From NCBI GenBank assembly GCA_024102975.1, contig JAGFJD010000423.1, positions 1 through 32,298 on the forward strand: a stretch of 32,298 nt of DNA. The letters run 5' to 3'. The notes beneath the pieces were generated by a model. It searched no databases. It was given only the letters and a program-made list of their open reading frames with translations, and was not told the origin of the DNA. Positions 1-8,591 of this stretch are shown here, one piece after another (position 1 is the stretch's first letter; every line of letters begins with the position of its first letter). The position numbers and the translations under genes were made by a program. The DNA is from Phaeodactylibacter sp. (GTDB lineage: Bacteria > Bacteroidota > Bacteroidia > Chitinophagales > Saprospiraceae).

Positions 1-8
1 TAATAAGC

Positions 9-65
9 AAGTCTCCGACTTGCGTGAACCCGCGAAAGATGTTGATTTACGCCAGTCGGAGACTG
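9..65. repeat. REP-like inverted repeat
   Basis: AGTCTCCGACT at 10-20 is exactly reverse-complementary to AGTCGGAGACT at 54-64. The arms are 11 bp and are separated by 33 bases. The arrangement resembles a repetitive extragenic palindrome. It may also be the 3' hairpin of a gene lying left of the window. No U-tract follows the right arm, so a classical terminator is unlikely. Confidence 0.6.
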
Positions 66-400
66 GAAAATTATCCCGCCTCATTTTCGGCTTCAGCATG
101 AAAATCCCAACACGCTCTTATCCAGGCCGGTGAAATCTAAACGCAAATTAATCCGTCCGGCTACTTGATACTGTAGTGCGGGAAATGGAGATTATGGTGC
201 GGTCGTGTTTTTCGGCCTGTCTTTATCTTTCCCTGGAAAATACTTCAAATCGACTTGAAGGCCCCTTGATATCAGGCGTGGTTTTTTATTGCCGAACTTC
301 TAACCTCTGCATCTATTCTGTTATCACATTTTCAGTCAGTTCCTAAGGACGATCCATGTAAGGCTGGCTGCGGGACAGGCATGGCTGGCGCAAAAAGTAT

Positions 401-412
401 CAGATGAATCTG
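401..412. repeat. Short palindrome CAGATGAATCTG, copy 1
   Basis: This 12-base near-palindrome is followed by ACCCGTCC. The same 12 bases occur at 20788-20799, there followed by GTACGTCC. The second copy overlaps the end of a gene. Sharing both the palindrome and part of its flank suggests a dispersed short repeat rather than a chance match. Confidence 0.4.
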
Positions 413-448
413 ACCCGTCCGGTTGCTGACTAATTAAACCCATTTCTC

Positions 449-3400
449 ATGAAATACTTATTCACGGCATTTGTTGCTTTTGCTTTCATTACAAACTCCT
501 TTGCTCAGGCGTGGAGTGAGGACTTTGAAGGGGCCTGGCAGCCGCCTGGCTGGTCTGTTTCAAATGGGGTCTGGGGGCAGGAGACTGAATTTGGCCATGA
601 AAGTCAACGTTCTACAGGAACTACTCCAGGAGGAAGTTACCCTGATGGTGTTTCTAGCCGGCTGACCACCCACTCCTTTCTGGTACCCACCGACAATCCC
701 CGCCTACGATTCTGGCACTGGTTTAGCTTCTCAAGCGGCGACTTGGGCCGGGTACAGGTCTTGCCCCAAGGCGCAACGGCATGGGTAAACGCCTCCCCAA
801 CCTATTACAACACCAGCAGCAACATGTGGACTTATCCATCGGTTGACCTGAGCGATTACGCTGGCCAAAACATACAGATCGGATTTTATTTTGAATCCAC
901 AGACGCTGTTCCCGGCCTGGCTGATGTCAGTTCCGGCTGGTACATAGATGATGTCGAAATTGTTACCGGCCCAACGGTGTTTAACAACCCGGAAGGTTTT
1001 GAAAATGGCCTGGGCGACTGGTATGTAACCCGCGGGACCTGGGGCACTGACGATGATTTTGGATGCCAAACCCCAGGCTCGATAGGGACTGGCACGAACC
1101 CTGGCAATGCCAATTACCATGACAATGTCTCCAGTCGGCTGGTTAGCCCCCTCTTTCAGGTACCCACCGACAACCCTCGCCTGCGGTTCTGGCACTGGTT
1201 TAGCTTCTCAAGCGGCGACTTGGGCCGGGTACAGGTCTTGCCCCAAGGTGCAACAGCATGGGTAAACGCCTCCCCAACCTATTACAACACCAGCAGCAAC
1301 ATGTGGACTTATCCATCGGTTGACCTGAGCGATTACGCTGGCCAAAACATACAGATCGGCTTTTATTTTGAATCCACAGACGCTGTTCCCGGCCTGGCTG
1401 ATGTCAGTTCCGGCTGGTACATAGATGATGTCGAAATTGTTACCGGCCCAACGGTTTTCAACAACCCGGAGGGTTTCGAAAATGGCCTGGGTGACTGGTA
1501 CGTAACTCGTGGAACCTGGGGTATTGATGAGGAGTTCGGACATTTGGGCCAAAGCTCAGCAGGAACCGGAACCGTGGAGAACCCTCCGACCGATGAATAT
1601 CATGATGATGTATCCACCTCTCTAGTTAGCCCACTTTTTCAAGTACCCAACGACAACCCTCAATTGCAATTCTGGCATTGGTTCCGTTTCTCAAGCGGGG
1701 ATTTCGGACGGGTTCAAGTATTGCCGGAAGGCTCAACACAGTGGATAACGATTTCCGCTAATTTTACAAACACAAGTGGAGGCGTTTGGTCCCCCGTTCT
1801 GCTTGATTTGAATGAATTTGCCGGACAAAATATACAGATTGGATTTCATTTTCAATCTGTAGATAATATCATAGGTGTTCGGGACGTAGACAGTGGCTGG
1901 TACATCGACGACGTCACCATCCTCCCCATCGACACCTGCCCCTGCCCCACCACCTACGACCCCGTCTGCGGCGCCAACGGCGTCACCTACCCCAACGCCT
2001 GCGAGGCCGAGTGTGACGGCATCTTCGACTACGCCCCTGGCCCATGTGGACAGACGGGCGCCCCCACCTTCACCATCGCAGACAGCATCTGCGGCGGCGC
2101 CGGCCAGATCGTGGAAGTCCCCGTAACGGTGCAGAACTTCACGGATATTACTTCTTTCAACATGTCTCTGACTACAGGCGATCCAGCCATAGCCTCGTTT
2201 GACGCTATAGTTGCCGGCCCCGGCCTGCCGCCCCTCTTTGGCAGCAACGTCATCAGCAACGGGAATACGGCGATCGTCTCCTGGTTCAGCACCAGCGGCG
2301 CGCCGGTTTCCCTGGCTGACGGAACGGTGCTTTTCACCATACACGTCCTGCTGGGCGATGCCGAAGGCAGTTGCACCGATATATCCTTTACAGATACGCC
2401 GACGCCGGTTGCCGTCTTCCAGGAGCAGGCCGGCCAAAGCGTAGCAGTTACGCCAACTCTGGTCAACGGCTCGGTTTGCATAAAATCCGATGTAACCATT
2501 TGCGGCCGGATTTGCCGGGAAAACGGCGACGGGCTGGTCAACGTAACTTTGTCGGCAGCGGACGGCCAGGACAATTGGAGCACGGTCTCCAACCCCGACG
2601 GCAGTCATTGCCTTGACCCCGTCCCCGCCGGAGGAAATTACACCGTCACCCCGGAAAAAAATACCGGCTGGAGGAACGGCGTAACGGCTAATGACCTGTT
2701 CCTGATCCAGCGCCACATTTTGCAGATCGAACTATTGGATTCGCCGTATAAGCTCATTTCCGCCGACGCCGACGCCTCCGGCTCGATCGACGGCAACGAC
2801 TTGTTCCTGCTTCAAAAGCTGATCCTGTTACAAATCCCGGAAATAGCCGGCAACACCTCCTGGCGGTTTGTGCCCAAAAACTACGTGTTCAGCGACCCAT
2901 TTAACCCCTTCAATCCTCCGTTCCCCGAAACGTTGGCCTACAACAGCCTGGATGCCAACATCACCGACGCAGATTTTTACGCCTGCAAGATTGGCGACGT
3001 AGACCTCAGCGCCATCAACATGAGGGTTGCCCCCCGGCAAAGGAAGGAAGCTCACAGCCTGAGCCTGATTATCGAAGCGCCGGAAATGAAAGCCGGTGCC
3101 TACGTCACCGTCCCGGTTAAAGCGGGCAACTTCAGAGACTTGGCGGCTTTTCAGTTCACGCTGGAATTTGACTATGGAAAACTCTTGCTAGAAGAGATCG
3201 TCCCTGGCTATCTCCACGGATGGAGCGTCTCCAATTTTAGTGTGGAAAGGGCCGGCGAAGGCCTGCTGCCGATACTCTGGTACAACCCCGAGGGAGAAAG
3301 GGCGACGCTGAGCCCCGATCAGGAGTTGTTCAGCCTGCGGTTTAAGTTGCTCGACGCTGCACAGAGCATAGAGCAGATGCTGCGAGTGTCTTCGCGCCTT

Positions 3401-3745
3401 ACCCCGGCCGTCGGTTTCCGGGATAATGGCAGCCCGATGGATATCCAGCTTGCCTTCAGGAGCGGCCAACGCCCTGCGGCAGGGTTGATCCGCCACGCGG
3501 TCATCCCGAACCCGTTTACAACAGACGCCACCTTAACCTTCGAAGTGGACAGCGCTCAACCGGGAAGGATAGTTCTTTTCGACCAGTTCGGGCAAACCCT
3601 CAAAACCTACGAAGGGGAATTTGCCGCAGGCAGGAACGACATCCGGCTGGACCTCGGCGATTTGCCAGCCCAAGGAGTATTGTTCTACGAAATCCAGCTG
3701 CCCGGGGGAAGCGCTGCCGGCAGGATGATCCGAATACGGGAGTAA
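449..3745 (+). CDS. T9SS-secreted multidomain protein (MAM-like x3, Kazal, cohesin/dockerin-like)
   Basis: This is a predicted cell-surface or secreted protein of unknown specific role. A signal peptide (residues 1-20, ending SFAQ) is followed by three MAM-like/jellyroll domains (about 22-175, 183-335, 342-495). Each domain ends in the signature SGWYIDDV. A Cys-rich Kazal-type domain follows at about 496-535 (CPCPTTYDPVCG...NACEAEC), then a cohesin-like beta-sandwich (540-680). Next comes a carboxypeptidase-regulatory-like strand region leading into a dockerin-like repeat (735-800) with an intact calcium loop, DADASGSIDGND; the first loop is degenerate. A second cohesin-like domain (about 860-990) and a T9SS type A sorting domain (about 1015-1098, starting VIPNPF) complete it. 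Domains 1 and 2 share an almost identical DNA segment. Codon usage becomes markedly more GC-rich after about base 1900, at the end of the third MAM-like domain. The next secreted gene starts 84 bases downstream and is probably co-transcribed. Confidence 0.9.
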   Translation: MKYLFTAFVAFAFITNSFAQAWSEDFEGAWQPPGWSVSNGVWGQETEFGHESQRSTGTTPGGSYPDGVSSRLTTHSFLVPTDNPRLRFWHWFSFSSGDLGRVQVLPQGATAWVNASPTYYNTSSNMWTYPSVDLSDYAGQNIQIGFYFESTDAVPGLADVSSGWYIDDVEIVTGPTVFNNPEGFENGLGDWYVTRGTWGTDDDFGCQTPGSIGTGTNPGNANYHDNVSSRLVSPLFQVPTDNPRLRFWHWFSFSSGDLGRVQVLPQGATAWVNASPTYYNTSSNMWTYPSVDLSDYAGQNIQIGFYFESTDAVPGLADVSSGWYIDDVEIVTGPTVFNNPEGFENGLGDWYVTRGTWGIDEEFGHLGQSSAGTGTVENPPTDEYHDDVSTSLVSPLFQVPNDNPQLQFWHWFRFSSGDFGRVQVLPEGSTQWITISANFTNTSGGVWSPVLLDLNEFAGQNIQIGFHFQSVDNIIGVRDVDSGWYIDDVTILPIDTCPCPTTYDPVCGANGVTYPNACEAECDGIFDYAPGPCGQTGAPTFTIADSICGGAGQIVEVPVTVQNFTDITSFNMSLTTGDPAIASFDAIVAGPGLPPLFGSNVISNGNTAIVSWFSTSGAPVSLADGTVLFTIHVLLGDAEGSCTDISFTDTPTPVAVFQEQAGQSVAVTPTLVNGSVCIKSDVTICGRICRENGDGLVNVTLSAADGQDNWSTVSNPDGSHCLDPVPAGGNYTVTPEKNTGWRNGVTANDLFLIQRHILQIELLDSPYKLISADADASGSIDGNDLFLLQKLILLQIPEIAGNTSWRFVPKNYVFSDPFNPFNPPFPETLAYNSLDANITDADFYACKIGDVDLSAINMRVAPRQRKEAHSLSLIIEAPEMKAGAYVTVPVKAGNFRDLAAFQFTLEFDYGKLLLEEIVPGYLHGWSVSNFSVERAGEGLLPILWYNPEGERATLSPDQELFSLRFKLLDAAQSIEQMLRVSSRLTPAVGFRDNGSPMDIQLAFRSGQRPAAGLIRHAVIPNPFTTDATLTFEVDSAQPGRIVLFDQFGQTLKTYEGEFAAGRNDIRLDLGDLPAQGVLFYEIQLPGGSAAGRMIRIRE
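711..1454 (+). repeat. Near-identical direct repeat inside the secreted protein gene
   Basis: Bases 711-977 and 1188-1454 (period 477 bp, 159 codons) differ at only three positions by my reading, all synonymous. The encoded residues are identical. Similarity falls off on both sides. A third, clearly diverged copy starts 483 bp further on. The pattern points to a recent tandem duplication or gene conversion of the first two MAM-like domains. Confidence 0.9.
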
Positions 3746-3829
3746 AAGGACATTTCAACCTGCCGGGTTGTAGCCGCCTGAAAACGCAACCCGGAAACAA
3801 GGTGCGACTGAAAGTAGAAACATACAAAA

Positions 3830-5059
3830 ATGAAAGCCATGAACGGAATACTAAAAACTGCCCTGGCCCTATACTTTGCCTTATCCCTGACAACCGGGCT
3901 TGCTCAACCGAGGCTATGGATAGAAACCACAGACGGAGAAGAAGGGATGCCGCTCCGGGTAACCGTCAAAACTGCCGGCTTAACCGACATGGCCTACTTT
4001 CAGTTTTCCCTGAAATGGGATACGGCAGTCCTTCAGTATTCAGGCCTACACAGCCTGAACTCAACTTTGGGTTTGACGGAGCCCTTCAATTTCGGCACCG
4101 ACAGCACCGGCAACGGGAAACTGATGGCCCTTTGGTTCAGCAGTACCGGCGCCGGCCAGTCGCTGCCGGATTCTTCGGTATTGTTTGGCGTGGAGTTTAC
4201 CGTAATTGGGCAAGGAGGCGACGTGTCGGTTGTCTGTTTTTCGGACGAACCCATCCCGATCGCTTTTGGCGATACCAGCGGGCCGGTAACGCCGGATTTA
4301 ACGAACGGCACGTTGGAGGTCTTCGACATCATGGCCGTTGCCGCCGACATCAGGCACAATGGCTGTTTCGGGGAAGCCTCCGGCGAAATTCATTTATCCG
4401 TCAGTGGCGGGTCGGGGCAATTCGCTTTCAACTGGGAGGATGGATCGGCAGCCACCAGCGTGCAGGACCTTGCAGCAGGCACCTATGCTGCAACCATTAC
4501 CGACCTGCAAACGTCGAATTCCATTGATACCGCCTTTGCTATTGCCGAACCGCCGGAATTGATGGTCATAGAATCCCAGGTTGTGCCGGACACAAACGGC
4601 CTGGGAACAGGCTGGGCGTCAGTTGCGCCAGGCGGCGGGACGCCACCTTATTCCTATGCCTGGGATACTTCGCCAGCACAAGCGGACTCGGTAGCTACGG
4701 GCCTTCATGCCGGCAATTATACCGTGACCATTACTGACGGCAACGGCTGCCAACTGATTGAAACGATTGGCGTCGCCACCTCCATACAAGAGGCCCCCAG
4801 GCCTGCCGAACTAAAAGTATTTCCTAACCCGGCCACGGACCGCCTGGCCATCGAAACGGCCCTGCCGGTATCCGGGCAATGGCAACTAAGCATCATTAAT
4901 GAATGGGGATTGAAAGTTTTCCACGCCGGCCTGAACGGCACAGTAGAGAGCAGGTTCGAATATGATGTAAGCCATCTGCCTCCGGGGTTATATTTCGTCC
5001 GGATAGCATCCGGCACATTCGTATCTAAAGCGCAGAAATTCATCCGGCAGGATTTCTGA
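3830..5059 (+). CDS. T9SS-secreted protein with cohesin-like domain and SprB repeats
   Basis: This is a predicted surface protein. The signal peptide occupies residues 1-26 (ends GLAQ); a second ATG three codons in would also serve. A cohesin-like domain follows at about 27-165 and resembles the cohesin-like segments of the upstream gene. Two SprB-type repeats come next, at about 170-240 and 245-320, with GGSGQFAFNWEDG and GGTPPYSYAWDT cores and AGTYAATITD / AGNYTVTITDGNGC ends. A T9SS type A sorting domain lies at about 325-409 (LKVFPNPATDRLAI). SprB repeats are known from gliding-motility adhesins, but they are also common in other Bacteroidota surface proteins, so a motility role should not be assumed. 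The gene lies 84 bases after the preceding secreted protein and is followed by a terminator hairpin. Confidence 0.88.
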   Translation: MKAMNGILKTALALYFALSLTTGLAQPRLWIETTDGEEGMPLRVTVKTAGLTDMAYFQFSLKWDTAVLQYSGLHSLNSTLGLTEPFNFGTDSTGNGKLMALWFSSTGAGQSLPDSSVLFGVEFTVIGQGGDVSVVCFSDEPIPIAFGDTSGPVTPDLTNGTLEVFDIMAVAADIRHNGCFGEASGEIHLSVSGGSGQFAFNWEDGSAATSVQDLAAGTYAATITDLQTSNSIDTAFAIAEPPELMVIESQVVPDTNGLGTGWASVAPGGGTPPYSYAWDTSPAQADSVATGLHAGNYTVTITDGNGCQLIETIGVATSIQEAPRPAELKVFPNPATDRLAIETALPVSGQWQLSIINEWGLKVFHAGLNGTVESRFEYDVSHLPPGLYFVRIASGTFVSKAQKFIRQDF

Positions 5060-5099
5060 ACACCTGAAACCTAACTTCTATTCTTGCATACGCCCGATA

Positions 5100-5130
5100 G
5101 GGGGAGGCCCTCTTTACCTCCCCTTATCCT
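5100..5130 (+). terminator. Hairpin terminator after the two secreted-protein genes
   Basis: GGGGAGG at 5101-5107 pairs with CCTCCCC at 5117-5123 around a 9-base loop. The stem is followed by a T-rich stretch (TTATCCTTTTCC). It lies about 40 bases after the stop of the SprB-repeat gene. Confidence 0.6.
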
Positions 5131-5212
5131 TTTCCCTGCCCTCCTGCAAAAAGCCCATCCATTTTCCCGCCCATCTCATTATTTTTCGCCTTATTGAGTT
5201 CAAAAAGCAGCC

Positions 5213-6538
5213 ATGGGAAGCCTCCGCATGATCTTTCTTCTGTCGCTTTTTGCGATGGCCAGCCAGGCTGGGTTACGCTCCCAGCCCCATGAGATAAGCC
5301 TCACCAGCCCCTCACGGCCACAAGGGCCCATTCCACAGCCCCGCCCCCTCCTCCTCCATCCCGCCCGCACCTTCGACGGCCAGGCTATGCACGAAGGCTG
5401 GGCCGTCCTCGTAGAAGGCAACCGCATAACCGCCGCCGGGCCCCTGGCCGCCCTTTCCGTACCGGCTGGCGCCGAGGCCATCGAGCTGCCCGGCCACACC
5501 CTGATGCCCGGCCTGATCGAAGGCCACTCCCACCTGCTGCTCTACCCCTACAACCAGGCCAACTGGAACGACCAGGTGCTGAAGGAATCCAACGAGCTGC
5601 GCGCCATACGCGGGGCGGTGCATGCGGAGAAAAACCTGCTGGCCGGCTTCACTACGGTGCGCGAGCTGGGCACCGAGGGCGCCGGCTATGCCGACGTCGC
5701 GCTCAAACAGGCTATCGAACAGGGCATCATCCCCGGCCCCAGGCTGATCGTCTCCGGCCGGGCCATCGTCGCTACCGGCAGCTACGGGCCGAAGGGCTTC
5801 AAGCCGGACTTCGATGTGCCCCTGGGCGCCGAGCCGGCCGACGGCGACGCCCTCATCCGGGTGGTGCGCGATCAGATCGGCAAAGGGGCAGACTTCATCA
5901 AAGTGTACGCCGATTACCGCTGGGGACCGGACGGGGAAGCCAGGCCTACCTTCCTGCAGGAAGAACTGGAGCTGATGGTGCGCACCGCCCGCAGCAGCGG
6001 CCGGGGCGTCGTGGCCCATGCCTCTACCGCCGAAGGCATGCGCCGGGCAACCCTGGCCGGCGTGGAAACCATCGAACACGGCGACGGCGGCACCGCCGAG
6101 GTGTTTCACCTCATGAAGGAAAAAGGCGTGGCCCTCTGCCCCACCCTGGCCGCCGGCGACGCCATCCTGCGCTACCGCGGCTGGGACGGCAGCCCGGAAA
6201 CCGAACCGGAACGGATCAAACAGAAGAAACAGTCCTTTAAGCTGGCCCTGGAATCGGGCGTCACCATCCTGGCCGGCGGCGACGTGGGCGTGTTCGAACA
6301 TGGCGAAAACGTACGCGAACTGGAGTTGATGGTAGAATATGGCATGCAACCCCTGGAGGTATTGCGGGCTGCAACAGCCGTCAACGCCGAAGCTTTCCAC
6401 CTGCCGGAACTGGGCCGAATCCGGGAAGGCTTCCTGGCGGATATTATCGCCGTGGAAGGCAACCCGGAGGATGATATTTCGAGCTTGCGGAAAGTGAGGC
6501 TGGTAATGAAAGATGGTGTATTGTATAGAAAGCTGTAA
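5213..6538 (+). CDS. Secreted metal-dependent amidohydrolase
   Basis: This is a member of the amidohydrolase superfamily, in the imidazolonepropionase-like / Xaa-Pro dipeptidase-like group. These enzymes hydrolyse C-N bonds with a one- or two-metal centre. The metal ligands are visible: HxH at His105/His107 (EGHSHLLL), the lysine expected to be carbamylated at Lys230 (FIKVYADY), His269 (VVAHAST), His289 (TIEHGDGG) and Asp357 (LAGGDVGV). The N-terminus (MGSLRMIFLLSLFAMASQAG) reads as a signal peptide, so the enzyme probably acts in the periplasm. The inner ATG at 5228 is an alternative start. The length of 441 residues is normal for the family. The MFS transporter gene follows after 62 bases on the same strand. 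The substrate cannot be told from sequence; a peptide or cyclic amide is plausible. Confidence 0.9.
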   Translation: MGSLRMIFLLSLFAMASQAGLRSQPHEISLTSPSRPQGPIPQPRPLLLHPARTFDGQAMHEGWAVLVEGNRITAAGPLAALSVPAGAEAIELPGHTLMPGLIEGHSHLLLYPYNQANWNDQVLKESNELRAIRGAVHAEKNLLAGFTTVRELGTEGAGYADVALKQAIEQGIIPGPRLIVSGRAIVATGSYGPKGFKPDFDVPLGAEPADGDALIRVVRDQIGKGADFIKVYADYRWGPDGEARPTFLQEELELMVRTARSSGRGVVAHASTAEGMRRATLAGVETIEHGDGGTAEVFHLMKEKGVALCPTLAAGDAILRYRGWDGSPETEPERIKQKKQSFKLALESGVTILAGGDVGVFEHGENVRELELMVEYGMQPLEVLRAATAVNAEAFHLPELGRIREGFLADIIAVEGNPEDDISSLRKVRLVMKDGVLYRKL

Positions 6539-6600
6539 CTTGCCGACGAATTCACTCCCCGTCCTCGCTATGGCTCGGCCGGGTAAAATTCACTCATTCC

Positions 6601-7776
6601 ATGCCCTCCCTCCTCACCCGTACCGTATGGCTGCTCGGCCTGGTCAGCCTCTTCACCGACATGGCCAGCGAGATGCTGTATCCCATCATGCCTCTGTACC
6701 TGGAGAGCATCGGCTTTTCGGTGCTGGGCATTGGCGTCCTGGAAGGCATTGCCGAGGCTACGGCGGGCCTGAGCAAGGGCTACTTCGGCAAGCTGTCGGA
6801 CCACCGGGCGCGCAAGGTGCCCTTTGTGCAGTTGGGCTACCTGCTCAGCGCCCTGTCCAAACCCCTGATGGCCGCCTGGACGGCACCCCTCTGGGTGCTG
6901 GCTGCCCGCACCACGGACCGCCTGGGCAAGGGCGTCCGCACCGGCGCCCGCGACGCCCTGCTGGCGGCGGAGGCCACCTTCGCTACCCGGGCCCGCATCT
7001 TCGGCTTCCACCGGGGGATGGACACCCTGGGGGCAGCCATCGGCCCGCTGCTGGCCCTGCTCTTCCTCTGGTACTATCCGGAACACTACCGCACGCTTTT
7101 CCTGCTGGCGCTCTTCCCCGGCCTGGCGGCGGTGGGGTTCACCCTTTTATTGAAAGAGCCGCCGGCGGAGGCCGTCCCTGCCGCCAAAGCTGAGGGCCGC
7201 CCCGGTTTTTTCAGTTTCCTGAAATATATCCCGGCAAGCAGCCCGGCCTACCGGCGCCTGCTGTGGGGCCTGCTGGCCTTTGCCCTGGTGAACAGTTCCG
7301 ACCTGTTTTTGCTTCTTTTGCTGAAATACAAGGGCATCAGCGATTCCGTGCTCATCGGCTTTTACATCTTTTACAACCTCGTCTACGCCCTGGCGGCTTA
7401 CCCGGCGGGCAGCCTGGCCGACCGCCGGGGGCTGAAGCCCGTCTTTGTCAGCGGCCTGCTCCTCTTCGCTGCCGTTTATGGCGGCATGGCGCTGGCGTGC
7501 AACTGGTGGCAGTTCGGCCTGCTCTTCCTGCTCTACGGCCTGTACGCCGCCCTGACCGAAGGGGTGGCCAAAGCCTGGATCAGCAACCTGGCGACGGCAA
7601 CAGAACGGGCCACGGCCATTGGCACGTACGAAGGGCTGCGGTCGGCTGCAGCCCTGCTGGCCAGCGCCCTGGCAGGGCTGGTGTGGTTTCAGCTGGGGCC
7701 GGCGGTGTTGTTTGGAGTGACGGCGGTAGCGGTGGGGGCGATCGCCTTTTATTTCGTATGGAAAGTACCGGGATAG
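6601..7776 (+). CDS. MFS transporter (MJ1317-like group)
   Basis: This 391-residue inner-membrane major facilitator superfamily protein probably has twelve hydrophobic segments. The N-terminal signature SLFTDMASEMLYPIMPLYL, then GVLEGIAEATAGLSK and the motif-A-like loop GKLSDHRARKVPF, match the MFS group typified by MJ1317. A conserved loop, DRLGKGVRTGARDALL, follows helix 4. The second half carries the duplicate loop GSLADRRGLKPVF. Group members are usually annotated as drug or metabolite exporters, with substrates mostly unknown. The gene lies 62 bases downstream of the amidohydrolase and may export a product or substrate of that enzyme, though this is inference only. Confidence 0.85.
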   Translation: MPSLLTRTVWLLGLVSLFTDMASEMLYPIMPLYLESIGFSVLGIGVLEGIAEATAGLSKGYFGKLSDHRARKVPFVQLGYLLSALSKPLMAAWTAPLWVLAARTTDRLGKGVRTGARDALLAAEATFATRARIFGFHRGMDTLGAAIGPLLALLFLWYYPEHYRTLFLLALFPGLAAVGFTLLLKEPPAEAVPAAKAEGRPGFFSFLKYIPASSPAYRRLLWGLLAFALVNSSDLFLLLLLKYKGISDSVLIGFYIFYNLVYALAAYPAGSLADRRGLKPVFVSGLLLFAAVYGGMALACNWWQFGLLFLLYGLYAALTEGVAKAWISNLATATERATAIGTYEGLRSAAALLASALAGLVWFQLGPAVLFGVTAVAVGAIAFYFVWKVPG

Positions 7777-7864
7777 GCCAACCGTTCCGGCAGACTGACC
7801 GCGTTGGAAAGTAGTTCCGGATTGTTTAGGGAAAGAGGATAATCGCTTTTATGTAACTCCGCTT

Positions 7865-7901
7865 GTTTTCGCCAAAAAATTGCATTTTTTTTAGCGAAAA
7901 C
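7865..7901. promoter_or_regulatory. AT-rich inverted repeat upstream of the ATPase pseudogene
   Basis: GTTTTCG at 7865-7871 pairs with CGAAAAC at 7895-7901. The pairing continues imperfectly through CCAAAAAAT / ATTTTTTTTAG around a small centre. A third related motif, TTTCGCTGAAA, follows at about 7919-7929, just before the pseudogene start at 7943. The repeated TTTCGC(Y)NAAA motif could be an operator for the lost ATPase gene, or a terminator for the MFS gene 90 bases upstream. Confidence 0.45.
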
Positions 7902-7942
7902 GTCTTTTTAAACTAAAATTTCGCTGAAATAACGTTTCATCT

Positions 7943-8343
7943 ATGGCGGCAATGACCGGAAGAGAAAGAGAAGCAGCACTATTGCGCTCCTTCACCGAAA
8001 TGGACCGATCCATATTTGCCGCAGTTTACGGCCGTCGGCGGGTAGGGAAAACATTTCTGATCCGTTCGGTTTTTGAAGGCCGCTTTACCTTTCAGTTGAC
8101 GGTTATGTGGTGAACCTCTGCGAGATCAAATTCTCGATCAGGCCTTTTACGATCGACAAAGCATACGCCGAAAACCTGCGGCGGAAGATCGGCATCTTCA
8201 AGGCATCTACCAAAACATCCAAAGCCGCCTGGCTGACGTTTATCTCCACTTTTGGATTGACGCCAAATGTCCATGTTCAATCTCTGGTTAGGCAGTCCCT
8301 GACGATGGATGCGCTGTTTGGGGAGGGAGAGCCATTCGTCTGA
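7943..8343 (+). pseudogene. Internally deleted AAA ATPase with DUF234-type C-terminus
   Basis: The 5' part (7943-8113) starts at an ATG and encodes an N-terminus with an intact Walker A motif, YGRRRVGKTFLIR. It then runs into a TGA stop. In the +1-shifted frame the sequence from about 8101 to 8343 encodes a typical C-terminus of this family: GYVVNLCEIKFS (the PD-(D/E)XK-like EIK motif), then YAENLRRKIGIFK, TKTSKAAWLTFISTFGL and MDALFGEGEPFV. Intact members of this ATP-binding/DUF234 family are roughly 450-500 residues, while here only about 55 plus 80 remain. A central segment of about 1 kb was therefore lost near base 8100, with a frame change at the joint. The remaining C-terminal frame could still be translated as a small protein of about 78 residues, but that is unlikely to be functional. 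Confidence 0.8.
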
Positions 8344-8399
8344 GCAGGCCAGAAATTGCAAATACAGCCTTTGGGCACACCACTGGACAAAATGGTTTT

Positions 8400-8501
8400 G
8401 GATACAGAGAGCACTGAGGCCAACACAGAGTACACGGAGTTTTTTCCATTGATAATCAGGCCTCTGTGTGGCTCTGTGTCTTCTCAGCGTACTCTGTGTC
8501 C
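8400..8501. repeat. Imperfect 40-bp inverted repeat of the ACACAGAG type
   Basis: The arm 8400-8439 and the reverse complement of 8462-8501 agree at most positions. Both contain the spaced units ACAGAG, CTGAG and ACACAGAG. The loop is about 22 bases. Within each arm, ACACAGAG-like units recur every 12 or so bases. Similar sequences are common in intergenic DNA of Bacteroidota. No protein is encoded. The element lies between the ATPase pseudogene and the 3' end of the first RlpA-like gene. Confidence 0.75.
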
Positions 8502-8591
8502 AGAAAAATGTCTCGTAGTATGGCCTTTGGGCTTATTGTTGTTTCCGGGCGCTGTCGCAGACGCAACGCGCATAACGCGGCGAGACGCGCC

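Larger units (their letters stand above)
1..448. other. Gene-free leader region
   Basis: I see no convincing coding region in these 448 bases. The stretch holds an inverted repeat near its left edge (9-65) and a CAGATGAATCTG palindrome at 401-412, both described separately. The promoter of the secreted protein at 449 should lie here, but I could not find a clean Bacteroidota-type TTTG/TAnnTTTG pair. No Shine-Dalgarno sequence precedes the start codon. Confidence 0.6.

Noticed and set aside
449-5059. Cellulosome-like cohesin/dockerin assembly
   Set aside because: Cohesin-like and dockerin-like modules next to T9SS sorting domains are common in surface proteins of this phylum. No glycoside hydrolase is present in the window.
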